A stretch of 64,000 nt of DNA, from the NCBI GenBank assembly GCA_963789785.1, contig CAWBNC010000044.1, forward strand, positions 1 through 64,000. The letters are read 5' to 3'. This DNA comes from JAEULH01 sp963789785. Lineage in GTDB: Bacteria; Pseudomonadota; Alphaproteobacteria; Rhodospirillales; Defluviicoccaceae. The stretch's first letter is position 1, and each line of letters starts with the position of its first letter. The position numbers and the translations under genes are program-made. The notes beneath the pieces are model-generated. The model was not told the origin of the DNA. It searched no databases and worked only from the letters and a program-made list of their open reading frames with translations. Positions 46,411 through 57,370 of this stretch are shown here, piece after piece.

Positions 46411-47513
46411 GGATCGATGCGCCCGCCGGCATCGGCGATGGGGAGCGGGACGACTGGCTCCGCTTCCAACCCCGCGTCCGGCTCGTTGGTAAGCTGGAGG
46501 AAGATGTCTTCGAGCTCGGTCTCGCGGGTGGTCACCTCGCCGATGCTCAGGCCCGCCGCGCGCACAGCGGCCAGGATCTCGCCGGCGGCGATCTGGCTCG
46601 GCGGATACTGGAAGCTCAATCGCCCCGGCCGCTCGATCACGACGTTGAAGCGCTCAAGGCCGGCCGGCACGGTTGTGACGGGCTCGCCACCGGCGTCGGC
46701 AACCGAAACGGCGAGCTGCTTGGCGTCGATCCGCCGGAGCAGATCCTCGGTGCGTTCATTGGCGATCAGCCGGCCGTGATTGATGATGGCGATGCGGTCG
46801 CACAGCGCCTGCGCCTCTTCCAGATAATGCGTGGTCAGCAGGATCGTCGTGCCCTGGGCGCGCAAGCGGCGGAGATAGACCCAGAGCTGATGGCGCAGTT
46901 CGACATCGACACCCGCGGTCGGCTCGTCGAGAACGAGCACCGGAGGCGAATGAACCATCGCCTTGGCCACCAGCAGCCGCCGGCGCATCCCGCCGGAGAG
47001 GCGCCGGGCATAGGTTTCCGCCTGCGCCGTCAGGCCGACGGCGGCGAGCAGCTCCTCGGTCCGCCGTTCCGACTTCGGCACGCCGTAGAGCCCGGCCTGA
47101 ACCTCGAGCAGCTCGCGGGGGGCGAAGAACGGGTCGAAGTTCAGCTCTTGCGGCACGACGCCGATGGCTCGGCGGGCGGCCCGCATCTCCGCGTCGATAT
47201 CGTGGCCCCAGATCCGCACCGCGCCGGACGAGCGCACGACCAGCGCGGCGAGAATGTTGATCAGCGTCGACTTGCCGGCGCCGTTCGGACCGAGCAGGCC
47301 GAAGAACGAGCCGGCCGGCACCGCCAGCGAGACACCCTTTAGCGCGCGGACCTCCGCCTGACCGCGGCGGCCGCCGTAGGTCTTGACCAGATCGACGACC
47401 TCGACCGCGTTCGCGGGCGCGTTCGGCAGCGTATCGGCCGGCGTTTCGCTAGCATCATTCAAGATCAGGTTCCCCTCGGACCGGCAACCTGCATCGGCCA
47501 TATGTGTTGGCAC
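46407..47513 (-). CDS. ABC transporter ATPase, ABC-2 type (YadG-like)
   Basis: 368 residues, intact. Walker A LLGPNGAGKSTLINILAALV, Q-loop VVPQELNFDPFFAPRELLEV, signature RRLSGGMRRRLLVAKAMVH, Walker B VLVLDEPTAGVDVELRHQLW, and switch TTHYLEEAQALCDRI. A C-terminal extension of about 80 residues (ELEDIFLQLTNEPDA) is normal for this drug/polysaccharide export class. No partner permease is next to it in this window; the following gene is a hydrolase. Start at 47513 or an internal ATG at 47501. Confidence 0.9.
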   Translation of the reverse strand: MPTHMADAGCRSEGNLILNDASETPADTLPNAPANAVEVVDLVKTYGGRRGQAEVRALKGVSLAVPAGSFFGLLGPNGAGKSTLINILAALVVRSSGAVRIWGHDIDAEMRAARRAIGVVPQELNFDPFFAPRELLEVQAGLYGVPKSERRTEELLAAVGLTAQAETYARRLSGGMRRRLLVAKAMVHSPPVLVLDEPTAGVDVELRHQLWVYLRRLRAQGTTILLTTHYLEEAQALCDRIAIINHGRLIANERTEDLLRRIDAKQLAVSVADAGGEPVTTVPAGLERFNVVIERPGRLSFQYPPSQIAAGEILAAVRAAGLSIGEVTTRETELEDIFLQLTNEPDAGLEAEPVVPLPIADAGGRIDP

Positions 47514-47600
47514 GGCGACGTTGATTGTCCGCCTGCTTTCGCTATCATCCGGCCTCGCGCGGGGTCAATGCGCTTGGCAGCCAAGGCGATCGGGGTGACG

Positions 47601-47777
47601 ATGAGGTTGGATAAAGCGATCATGGTGGACAGCCGCGTCGTCGGGTGTGACGGGGGTGGCGGTGCGCTCGGCCATCCCCTTGTCTACCTCAATATGGGCG
47701 ACGAGGACGAGATCGTCTGTCCGTACTGCTCGCGCCACTTCGTTCTTGAAGCAGGCGCTGCCCCGGCGAGCCGGACA

Positions 47778-47781
<4 letters not shown>
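47601..47781 (+). CDS. CHCC zinc-finger domain protein (boundary with polA unclear)
   Basis: About 59 residues of the zf-CHCC family (related to the NDUFS6 C-terminus). Zinc ligands are visible in VVGCDGGGGALGHPLVYLNM and IVCPYCSRHFVL. Start ATG at 47601 or 47622. The literal reading frame continues without a stop into polA. Removing one base after FVL gives a stop at 47779-47781 (ending KQALPRRAGH), the expected length for this family. In alphaproteobacteria such small proteins are usually free-standing, so I favour a hidden frameshift over a true fusion. Confidence 0.7.
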
Positions 47782-50592
<2,811 letters not shown>

Positions 50593-50746
50593 CGGGCTGC
50601 GCAGCGTGTCGATACATCGTCTGAAGCAATCCGATCGCGCAGGTCTTCTTACCCGATTTGGCGGACCCGCAGCGGGCACTCCCACCTACTGGGGCCTATT
50701 GGGGAGGAGTTCGACGAAGCATTTTCACGCACCTACTCGATGCCTT

Positions 50747-50771
50747 GGAACTATGCAGGCTAACAGCCGTT
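50747..50771 (+). promoter_or_regulatory. EcfG-type general stress promoter of the csbD-like gene
   Basis: GGAAC at 50747-50751, 16 bases, CGTT at 50768-50771: a perfect alphaproteobacterial EcfG consensus. The start codon of the CsbD-family gene is at 50806, so the leader would be about 27 bases and includes the Shine-Dalgarno sequence. Confidence 0.85.
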
Positions 50772-50805
50772 GTTGTCCCGGAACCTTTATGTAAGGAGGT
50801 ATGTT

Positions 50806-50985
50806 ATGGCTGGCGAAAAAGATAAGGCGAAGGGCGTAGTAAAGGAAACCGTGGGCAAAGTGACAGGCAACGAACGAACGGAAGCCGAAGGCAAGACGGA
50901 TAGGGCCAAGGGCGAGGCTAAAGACGCCGCTCACGACGCGAAGGAGAGCGCGAAAGGCGTGGGCGATAGCCTTAAGAAAGACTGA
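50806..50985 (+). CDS. CsbD-family general stress protein
   Basis: 59 residues, highly charged, lysine- and glutamate-rich: GEKDKAKGVVKETVGKVTGN, then AEGKTDRAKGEAKDAAHDAK. This is the CsbD pattern of small stress-induced proteins with unknown biochemical role. A near-perfect AAGGAGGT at 50793-50800 precedes the ATG by five bases, so strong translation is expected. Driven by the EcfG-type promoter just upstream. Confidence 0.93.
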   Translation: MAGEKDKAKGVVKETVGKVTGNERTEAEGKTDRAKGEAKDAAHDAKESAKGVGDSLKKD

Positions 50986-51274
50986 GGCGCCCATCGGCCG
51001 GCGCGGGCGATAGTGTACTGATTGTCCGCCTGCAGATCTTCCACGAAGCTTAAATCGGCAAACGCGTCGATGACGAGGTGCGGACAGGTCGGACCGGCAT
51101 CGCAATAGGCCCGCATCTCGTCTCGATGCTCGTTCTGGAAACAGACGGTCTTGTCCGGCGCTTCACCTATCCGATGCGGGAACGGATCACCCCCTGTCGC
51201 TCGCGATCCGTCAGGTCGAAAAGCACGCGGACGGTCGTGCCCGTGGGCTCGTCGCATGAAACATCGGCAAAGTC

Positions 51275-52447
51275 CTACCGCTGCGGCTTGCCCCAGACGC
51301 GGACCCAATCGACCCGCATCGGCCAGTTCTTGGAGCCGAGGATGACGGGATAGTCGCCCTGGGCGGCGATGCGCAGCCACGGGTATTGCGCGTAAGAGTT
51401 GCGGGTGTAGACCTTGTTGTTGAAGAAGTAGTCGATCCCCTGGCCCTGCTGCAGGAGCGTGCCGACGACATTGAACCGCCCGGCCCAGTCGGTGTTGTCC
51501 GGCACCCTGATGATATTGTTGGCGCCCGTGCCGCGGGCCCCCAGAAAGCCCGTTTTCATCGGCGACCAGTTGTTGCTCTGCTCCTTCTGGTGACACTTCG
51601 GCATTTCGCCACGCAAGCCGCCGCGTCCACCGCCGCGGCCGCCGCCGCCGCATGGCGTGCCCATGGCGTTGAGGTCGAGCCAGCGATGCAGCGAGCCGGA
51701 ATAGGTGTCGCGGCCGGCGAACGCGTACGTCGCGTATTCGAAGAAATCCAGCTCCATGTACGGCGAGCACTGGCCGTACAGGTGGCAGGTGTCCATGGTC
51801 CAGAACGCGGGCCAGCCGTCACGCCACTGCGGCGGCTTCCCTCCCGCGCGTCCCCGGACCGTGTTTGCGGCAAGCCACTGCTCCGGCGGCGCATCGAAGG
51901 CGATCGCGGCTTCGAAGTACGCTCCCCTGCCGCGGACCGAAAAGCCGCCGTTGCCGCCCGAGTCGCGCGCGTAGGTGGTCATCAACGTCATGCTGGGCGC
52001 GATGCCGTTGATCGTCAGGACGCCGTCGCGGACGGAAAGGTCGCTCTTCGGGGTTTCGGGGTAGTTGAACGGCTTGCCGGCGCGAAACCACTTGTAGCCG
52101 GCGCGCTCTCTGGCCGCGCACGGCCCCTTGCCGGACGGGGGACACCCGGCGGCCTCCATGTCGATGGACGCAATGGAGCTGAAGTCATCGCAGAACAGGA
52201 GCTCGGTGTACCCGGCGGCGGCAGCCGCCGGCGGCGGCGCCCCGGAACAGTCTCCGCCAGTGCCGGACGCGGTGGCCGGCTGCACGGCGGCGGTCGCGGC
52301 GGGGGCTGCGGGCGGGGGCGAATGCGACGACGCGGCCGTCTCCGGGAACCATAGCGCTACGCCCAGCGCAACCGTCGGGGCGACGAGCGCCAGAATCCGA
52401 CCCGGAACCCGATAACGAGGGAGACGATGGCGGTTCGTCGACTTCAC
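51275..52447 (-). CDS. Secreted glycoside hydrolase family 16-type protein
   Basis: 390 residues from a GTG at 52447 that follows CGGAGG. N-terminal membrane/signal segment (ILALVAPTVALGVALWFPET), then an Ala/Pro-rich linker. The concanavalin-like domain carries the GH16 active-site signature in YMELDFFEYATY (ExDxxE), with flanking GWPAFWTMDTCHLYGQCSP and the C-terminal NWPMRVDWVRVWG. A Gly/Arg-rich insertion (near residue 262) sits after the active site. Likely cleaves or remodels beta-glucan-like polysaccharide outside the cell; substrate not known. Intact. Confidence 0.82.
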   Translation of the reverse strand: MKSTNRHRLPRYRVPGRILALVAPTVALGVALWFPETAASSHSPPPAAPAATAAVQPATASGTGGDCSGAPPPAAAAAGYTELLFCDDFSSIASIDMEAAGCPPSGKGPCAARERAGYKWFRAGKPFNYPETPKSDLSVRDGVLTINGIAPSMTLMTTYARDSGGNGGFSVRGRGAYFEAAIAFDAPPEQWLAANTVRGRAGGKPPQWRDGWPAFWTMDTCHLYGQCSPYMELDFFEYATYAFAGRDTYSGSLHRWLDLNAMGTPCGGGGRGGGRGGLRGEMPKCHQKEQSNNWSPMKTGFLGARGTGANNIIRVPDNTDWAGRFNVVGTLLQQGQGIDYFFNNKVYTRNSYAQYPWLRIAAQGDYPVILGSKNWPMRVDWVRVWGKPQR

Positions 52448-52503
52448 TTCAGACAACCTCCGAAGGCTGGCGAGCGGGCCGCATCTTGCGCGGCCTTCCG
52501 TTC

Positions 52504-53181
52504 TCAGGCAACGGCGGTTTCGGCCTTGCGCGCCAGCGTCAGGCCGTCGCCGATCGGGACGAGCGAAAGCGCAATCCGCGGGTCGTCGCGCAGCGCCGCG
52601 TTGAACGCGCGGATGGCGCGGGTGTCGGGATCGTCCTTGTCCGCGTCGACGACGCTGCCGCCCCACAGGGTGTTGTCGACGCAGATCAGCCCGCCCGGAC
52701 GAAGCAGAGTCAGCGCGCGCTCGTAGTAGGTCCGATAATTCGACTTGTCGGCGTCGATGAAGGCAAAGTCGAAGCCGCCGGCATGGCCGGCGCCGATCAG
52801 CTTGTCCAGGGTGTCGACCGCCGGGCCGAGGCGGAGATCGATCCGGCCGGCGATCCGGGCCCGCTCCCAGTAGCGCCGGGCGATGGCCGTCCACTCCTCG
52901 CTGATGTCGCAGGCGACGATCCGCCCCTCCGGCGGCAGCGCCAGGGCCATGACGAGCGCGCTGTAGCCGGTGAAGGTTCCGATCTCGAGGATCCGCCGGG
53001 CGCCGGTGAGCTGCACCAGAAGCGCCATGAACTGGCCCTGCTCGGGCGCGATCTGCATGCTCGCGCGCGGTAGCGCCATGGTCTCGCGGCGGAGTTCGGC
53101 GAGGATCTCCGGCTCGCGCAGGGACACGTCAAGGAGGTAGGCGTAGAGGTTGTCGTCGAGGCTGATCGTTCGGTTGGACAA
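52504..53181 (-). CDS. Class I SAM-dependent O-methyltransferase
   Basis: About 226 residues from a TTG at 53181 (GGAAGGA seven bases upstream). Pattern of the caffeoyl-CoA/catechol O-methyltransferase family: ARRILEIGTFTGYSALVMAL (motif I), GRIVACDISEEWTAIARRYW, DFAFIDADKSNYRTYYERAL and LLRPGGLICVDNTLWGGSVV. Metal ligands (D in FIDADK, DN in VDNTLW) are present. Intact. Acceptor unknown. An upstream GTG would add about 17 residues. Confidence 0.88.
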   Translation of the reverse strand: MSNRTISLDDNLYAYLLDVSLREPEILAELRRETMALPRASMQIAPEQGQFMALLVQLTGARRILEIGTFTGYSALVMALALPPEGRIVACDISEEWTAIARRYWERARIAGRIDLRLGPAVDTLDKLIGAGHAGGFDFAFIDADKSNYRTYYERALTLLRPGGLICVDNTLWGGSVVDADKDDPDTRAIRAFNAALRDDPRIALSLVPIGDGLTLARKAETAVA

Positions 53182-53414
53182 GGCGCGTCCTTCCTTGGCT
53201 GCGGCGTCTTCCTGCGGCTTTGTCGGCACGTGCGTGCACCGGGTCAAGTGAAGCGAGGCTCTGTCGAGCGGCAACGGCCCTATCGTCCTTGTTCGCCAAG
53301 CGCTCCGAATGACCGTCGGAATTATTGCCGCAGATCCACGCTGCTTGACCACGCGTAGCACGAAACATGATGCGCAGTGGCGAGAAAGGCGAAGTGATCA
53401 CAGGTAGAGGCCCG

Positions 53415-53648
53415 ATGATCGACGAGGTCAGCATCTTCATGACCATAGGTGGATTCGTCGGTATGGTTGCAGTTGGCCAAGTCCTGTGGCTTGACCTGTT
53501 CTCGTTGGGTTCGATGCTCAAGACCTCCGAAAATCACCTCGTTGTGAGCCTTGTTCTTGGCGGGGCGATGATCGCGGGTGCAGTGACTGGCGCCACCATT
53601 GGGCTCTTCCGCGTTCGCGGGCGTCAAGAGTGGCAGGGATCGAAATGA
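53415..53648 (+). CDS. Small membrane protein, unknown function
   Basis: 77 residues from the ATG at 53415 (GAGG just upstream); an ATG at 53367 would add 16 residues. Two predicted membrane segments: FMTIGGFVGMVAVGQVLWLD and VSLVLGGAMIAGAVTGATIG, with a basic C-terminus (FRVRGRQEWQGSK). No family recognised. It is divergent from the O-methyltransferase and precedes another small membrane protein. Confidence 0.55.
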   Translation: MIDEVSIFMTIGGFVGMVAVGQVLWLDLFSLGSMLKTSENHLVVSLVLGGAMIAGAVTGATIGLFRVRGRQEWQGSK

Positions 53649-53743
53649 CCTCAACACAGCCGGCCCGGTGTCACAAAACAGCCACTTCCCAAGTCGCAAC
53701 GCTAAAAAAGTTCAGCATAACAACCAGCCTGGAGGATCATAGA

Positions 53744-53977
53744 ATGCTCTCGACGTACTGGGACGCCGTTATGAATCCCGAGCGGAACCCGCTTTCGAAA
53801 CTACCGAAGATCGTCCGCTTTCAGCTGATGGCGGTCCTCGCGCTGATGTGGACAACGATATTCTGTGCGAGTGCGGGCATGTTCGTATGGTTTCCGCAGT
53901 TCGTCTTCGGTCATTTCATTCTCCTCTTGCTCGGGATCTTCGGAACGGGCTACATCTTTCGCATCCACAGCCATTGA
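53744..53977 (+). CDS. Small two-helix membrane protein, unknown function
   Basis: 77 residues. GGAGG at 53731-53735 lies eight bases before the ATG. Two membrane helices: RFQLMAVLALMWTTIFCASA and FGHFILLLLGIFGTGYIFRI, joined by a short aromatic loop (GMFVWFPQFV). N-terminal segment STYWDAVMNPERNPLSKLPK is cytoplasmic-looking. Not recognised. It converges on the alcohol dehydrogenase gene. Confidence 0.65.
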   Translation: MLSTYWDAVMNPERNPLSKLPKIVRFQLMAVLALMWTTIFCASAGMFVWFPQFVFGHFILLLLGIFGTGYIFRIHSH

Positions 53978-54051
53978 GCCAACGCCCTGACGGGATCGAT
54001 TGTCGACACGACCGACCTCGCCTTCGCCGGCACCCGTCAGGTCGGGGAAAT

Positions 54052-55056
54052 TTACGCGCTCGTGTCGTCGTGAGGCGGCACGAGCACCGCGGCGCCCGTC
54101 AGCCGGCCCTCGCGCAGTCGCGCCAGCGCCTCGTTGGCCGCCGCCAGGGGGAAGACTTCGACCTCGGTTCGCACCGGTACCCGCGGCGCCAGTTCTAGGA
54201 AGGCTTCGCCGTCGTGCCGGGTGAGGTTGGCAACCGACACCAGCCGCTTCTCCCGCCACAGGATGTCGTAGGGGAACGAAGGGATGTCGCTCATGTGGAT
54301 TCCGGCGCAGACGACGGTCCCGCCGGGACGGACGGCGCGCAAGGCGGCGGGCACCAGGGCTCCCACCGGTGCGAAGATGATCGCCGCATCGAGCGGTTCC
54401 GGAGGCTCTTCGTCGGCGCCGCCGGCCCAGACGCAGCCGAGCCGCCGGGCGAACGCCTGCGCCGGGTCGTCGCCGCTGCGAGTGACGGCGAAGACCCGCC
54501 GGCCCTGAAATCGCGCCACCTGCGCAACGATGTGCGCGGCAGCGCCGAAGCCGTAGATGCCGAGGCGCTCGCCCTCTCCGGCCATCTCCAGCGCGCGGTG
54601 ACCGATGAGCCCGGCGCAGAGCAGCGGCGCGGCCGCCGCGTCGGTGTACGCCCCGGTGATGGGGAAGCAGTAGCGGGCGTCGGCTACGGTGAACTCGGCA
54701 TAGCCGCCGTCGATCTGGTAGCCGGTAAAGCGCGCGCGCGGGCAAAGGTTCTCCTGTCCCGAACGGCAGAACGCGCATTCACCGCAGGTCCACCCCAGCC
54801 ACGGCACGCCGACCCGCTGACCGAGGTCAAATCCCTCGACAGCGGCGCCCAGCGCGACGATCCGCCCGACGATCTCGTGACCGGGAACAATGGGCAATCG
54901 CGGCTCGGTCAGATCCCCATCGACCACATGCAGGTCGGTGCGGCAGACGGCGCAGGCGGCGACTTCGATCAGCACCTGCCCCGCCGCCGGCGTCGGTCGC
55001 GGCCGCTGTTCCAAGCGGAGCGCCTCACCCGGCCGGTGGAGAACCATCGCCTGCAT
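54052..55056 (-). CDS. Zinc-dependent alcohol dehydrogenase
   Basis: 334 residues from the ATG at 55056. Medium-chain dehydrogenase: catalytic zinc ligands in ACAVCRTDLHVVDGD and GHEI, structural zinc site CGECAFCRSGQENLC, and Rossmann motif LGIYGFGAAAHIVAQVARFQ. The ending VLVPPHDDTSA matches no extra domain. Resembles the AdhP-like family adh_fam_2, oxidising or reducing short alcohols/aldehydes with NAD(P). Intact. Confidence 0.9.
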   Translation of the reverse strand: MQAMVLHRPGEALRLEQRPRPTPAAGQVLIEVAACAVCRTDLHVVDGDLTEPRLPIVPGHEIVGRIVALGAAVEGFDLGQRVGVPWLGWTCGECAFCRSGQENLCPRARFTGYQIDGGYAEFTVADARYCFPITGAYTDAAAAPLLCAGLIGHRALEMAGEGERLGIYGFGAAAHIVAQVARFQGRRVFAVTRSGDDPAQAFARRLGCVWAGGADEEPPEPLDAAIIFAPVGALVPAALRAVRPGGTVVCAGIHMSDIPSFPYDILWREKRLVSVANLTRHDGEAFLELAPRVPVRTEVEVFPLAAANEALARLREGRLTGAAVLVPPHDDTSA

Positions 55057-55218
55057 TGTCCTCGTGCTCGCCACCCTTGTCGCGCCACCCCTCAGGACCG
55101 CGCCCACCGTAAACAAGGCTACAGCGGGCGAAAACCGCCAACGCGCGACGTTCCGTAAAGCCTTGGATCCTCCCCGGCGCTCTTATTTCAGGCAAGCGAT
55201 CCGCTTCGAGCCGTCCGC

Positions 55219-55803
55219 TCAGGCGTGGCCGGCCATGTCGCTGAGCATGCGCGGGTCAACGCCGATCTTGGCCATCGCCCGCTCCCACTTGCTGTCAAGA
55301 TCCCGGTCGAAGACGAGGGCGTCGTCGGCATCGACGTTCAGCCATCCGTTGGCGCGGATCTCCGAGTCGAGCTGCCCCGGCCCCCAGCCGGCGTAACCCA
55401 GGGCCAGCAGGTGCCGACGGGGTCCGTCGCCGGCGGCAATGGAGCGAAGGATATCGACGGTCGCGGTCAGCGCGACCCCTTTCGTTACCATCAGCGTGCC
55501 GTCGCGAACGTAATCAGGCGTGTGCAGGACGAATCCGCGGCCGGTTTCGACCGGCCCGCCGAAGTAGACGCAGGTCGCGTCGATCGGCCTCGATGCCTCG
55601 ATCCCCAGTTGCTCGAGCAGATCGGGGAAGGTCAGGGCGTCGAACATCCGATTGACAACCAGCCCCATCGCGCCCTCGCCATTGTGCGCGCAGATGTAGA
55701 TGACCGTCCGGGAAAAACGCGGATCCTGCATGCCCGGCATCGCAATCAGGAGCTGACCGGCGAGATAGGAGCCGGTCCCGTTGTGGTCTTCCGAGAGAGC
55801 CAT
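55219..55803 (-). CDS. yqgE: YqgE/AlgH family protein (DUF179)
   Basis: 194 residues, intact. Family blocks: LAGQLLIAMPGMQDPRFSRT, ICAHNGEGAMGLVVNR, YFGGPVETGRGFVLHTPDY and LALGYAGWGPGQLDSEIRAN. Function not firmly known. It lies near a peroxiredoxin gene (divergent, 244 bases away), as in several related genomes. Confidence 0.94.
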   Translation of the reverse strand: MALSEDHNGTGSYLAGQLLIAMPGMQDPRFSRTVIYICAHNGEGAMGLVVNRMFDALTFPDLLEQLGIEASRPIDATCVYFGGPVETGRGFVLHTPDYVRDGTLMVTKGVALTATVDILRSIAAGDGPRRHLLALGYAGWGPGQLDSEIRANGWLNVDADDALVFDRDLDSKWERAMAKIGVDPRMLSDMAGHA

Positions 55804-56047
55804 GCGCCGCCTCGATCAGCCTCCGTTCGTTGCTTCGGCGAGAGCTTCGCATCATCGCCAAGCAATAGCGGTGATGGGTGTCACCGGTGTCGAAGCGACC
55901 GCCGCCCGCCCAACTCTTCCGATATGCCACCCCTGCGGCGGTCATGCCAGCGGCCGCGCCGGCGAATGGTTTTGAATTTGCCGCGCGCCGGCGCTTATCT
56001 GACGGGGGCAGCTGATTGGCGACAACAAGGATGTCAGGGGACAAACG

Positions 56048-56530
56048 ATGACCATCCAAGTGGGCGACAAGGTGCCTTCGGTGAAGCTGATGCACATGGG
56101 TGCGGGCGGACCCGAGGCGGTGACCACCGATGAGCTGCTGAAGGGCAAGAAGGCTGTCGTCTTCGGCGTGCCGGGCGCGTTCACGCCGACGTGCTCGGCC
56201 AAACACCTGCCAGGATTTGTCGAGCATGCCGAAGATCTCAAGAGCAAGGGCGTCGATGTCATCTTCTGCACGGCTGTCAACGACGTCTTCGTGATGAATG
56301 CCTGGGGGAAGGATCAGGGCGCCGGCGACAAGGTGCTGATGGTCGCCGACGGCGATGCCGATTTCACCAAGGCCACCGGTCTTGAGCTCGATTTGACCGG
56401 CAAGGGGCTCGGCCTGCGCAGCCAGCGCTTCGCCATGATCGTCGACGACGGGGTGGTCGAGGCGCTGATGATCGACGCCGGCGGCAAGTTCGAAACCACG
56501 AGCGCCGAGTCGGTTCTCAAGGCGCTCTGA
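56048..56530 (+). CDS. Peroxiredoxin, Prx5 type
   Basis: 160 residues, intact. Atypical peroxiredoxin reducing hydrogen peroxide and alkyl peroxides. The peroxidatic Cys is in VFGVPGAFTPTCSAKHLPGF (near residue 49), with the Prx5 pattern VDVIFCTAVNDVFVMNAWGK and GLGLRSQRFAMIVDDGVVE. The ATG at 56048 starts MTIQVGDKVPSVKL. No fused glutaredoxin domain. Confidence 0.95.
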   Translation: MTIQVGDKVPSVKLMHMGAGGPEAVTTDELLKGKKAVVFGVPGAFTPTCSAKHLPGFVEHAEDLKSKGVDVIFCTAVNDVFVMNAWGKDQGAGDKVLMVADGDADFTKATGLELDLTGKGLGLRSQRFAMIVDDGVVEALMIDAGGKFETTSAESVLKAL

Positions 56531-56568
56531 GCCGTATCGCGCCGTGTCGTAACGGGGCGGGCGCAGCG

Positions 56569-57158
56569 TCAGCGCCGCTCGCCTGCCCTTCCGGCACCGG
56601 ACCGGCCTTTCGCCCCGTCCCCGCTGACGCGGCCACCGGCAATCATGCCGCAGGTGCGGACATAATCGATGGCCCGCGCCGAACCGTTCAGGCTGAGCCG
56701 GCCGATCTGCTTGCCGCCGTCGTCGAGAACATCGACGAAGGTCGGCGCCGCGGAAGTCCGCTTCGGCGGCGGCATCGAGTTCGGCTGCCATGGCCGTTGC
56801 GTCGGTTGCGACGAAGCGGGCTGTCAGCCCAGGTTTCCCATCGAAGCGAAAGCCGACGTCGTAGTCGCCCCACTCGCGCAGACTCCAGTCGGTGTTGACA
56901 AGGCCGACGCCGAGGGCCTCGCCGTCGGAGACGAAGCCTAAGCCGATGCCCGAGCGCGGAAAATAAGCGTGGGCCAGGCAGAAGCGCTCGCCGCTGTTGT
57001 AGGACAGCAACCACGACGTCGTCCCGGGCACCCGCGCTTCCGCGGCGCGGGCCACGTTCCCGCCGGTGCCCGCCGCCGCCACCGCCGCGATGGCGGCAGC
57101 GAGAAGCACGGAGGTGCGGCCTGGTGCGGCGGCCGATAGCGCTGAGACGAGGGAACAT
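56569..57158 (-). CDS. Exported protein of unknown function (frameshifts)
   Basis: About 196 residues. The ATG at 57158 (AAGGAG about eight bases upstream) is followed after a frameshift near 57120 by a signal-peptide-like segment SVLLAAAIAAVAAAGTGGNV ending ARAAEAR. The mature part includes WLLSYNSGERFCLAHAYFPR, GIGLGFVSDGEALGVGLVNT and FRFDGKPGLTARFVATDA. After a second frameshift near 56775 it ends PTFVDVLDDGGKQIGRLSLN and IDYVRTCGMIAGG. Periplasmic location is likely. Two Cys residues (SGERFC and VRTC) could form a disulfide. Family not recognised. Confidence 0.6.
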
Positions 57159-57370
57159 TGCGCTTCTCCTTCAAATCGAGGACAACTTTCTGCGACTTTC
57201 GAGAGAACTTTTGCACGAATACTCCTTCTCACGGCTGTGATCGCAATCACGGCGCCGCTCGCCGGCGCCATTTGCCGGTCATGGCGACAAACCGGCGGGG
57301 CCGCCTTCCGGTCATGGTCCCGGCGGCGTAAACTGAGCCCGAAGGACAGAACTGGACGAGAAGCAGGGCG

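Noticed and set aside
51000..51270. Short minus-strand frames between csbD-like and GH16 genes (for example with CFQNEHRDEMRAYCDAGPTC)
   Set aside because: No start codon with a ribosome-binding site, frames change repeatedly, no family recognised. It could be the remnant of a small gene.
54018..54050. Inverted repeat CCGACCT / AGGTCGG between converging genes as a terminator
   Set aside because: Only seven pairs with a 20-base loop and no clear T-run, so not called.
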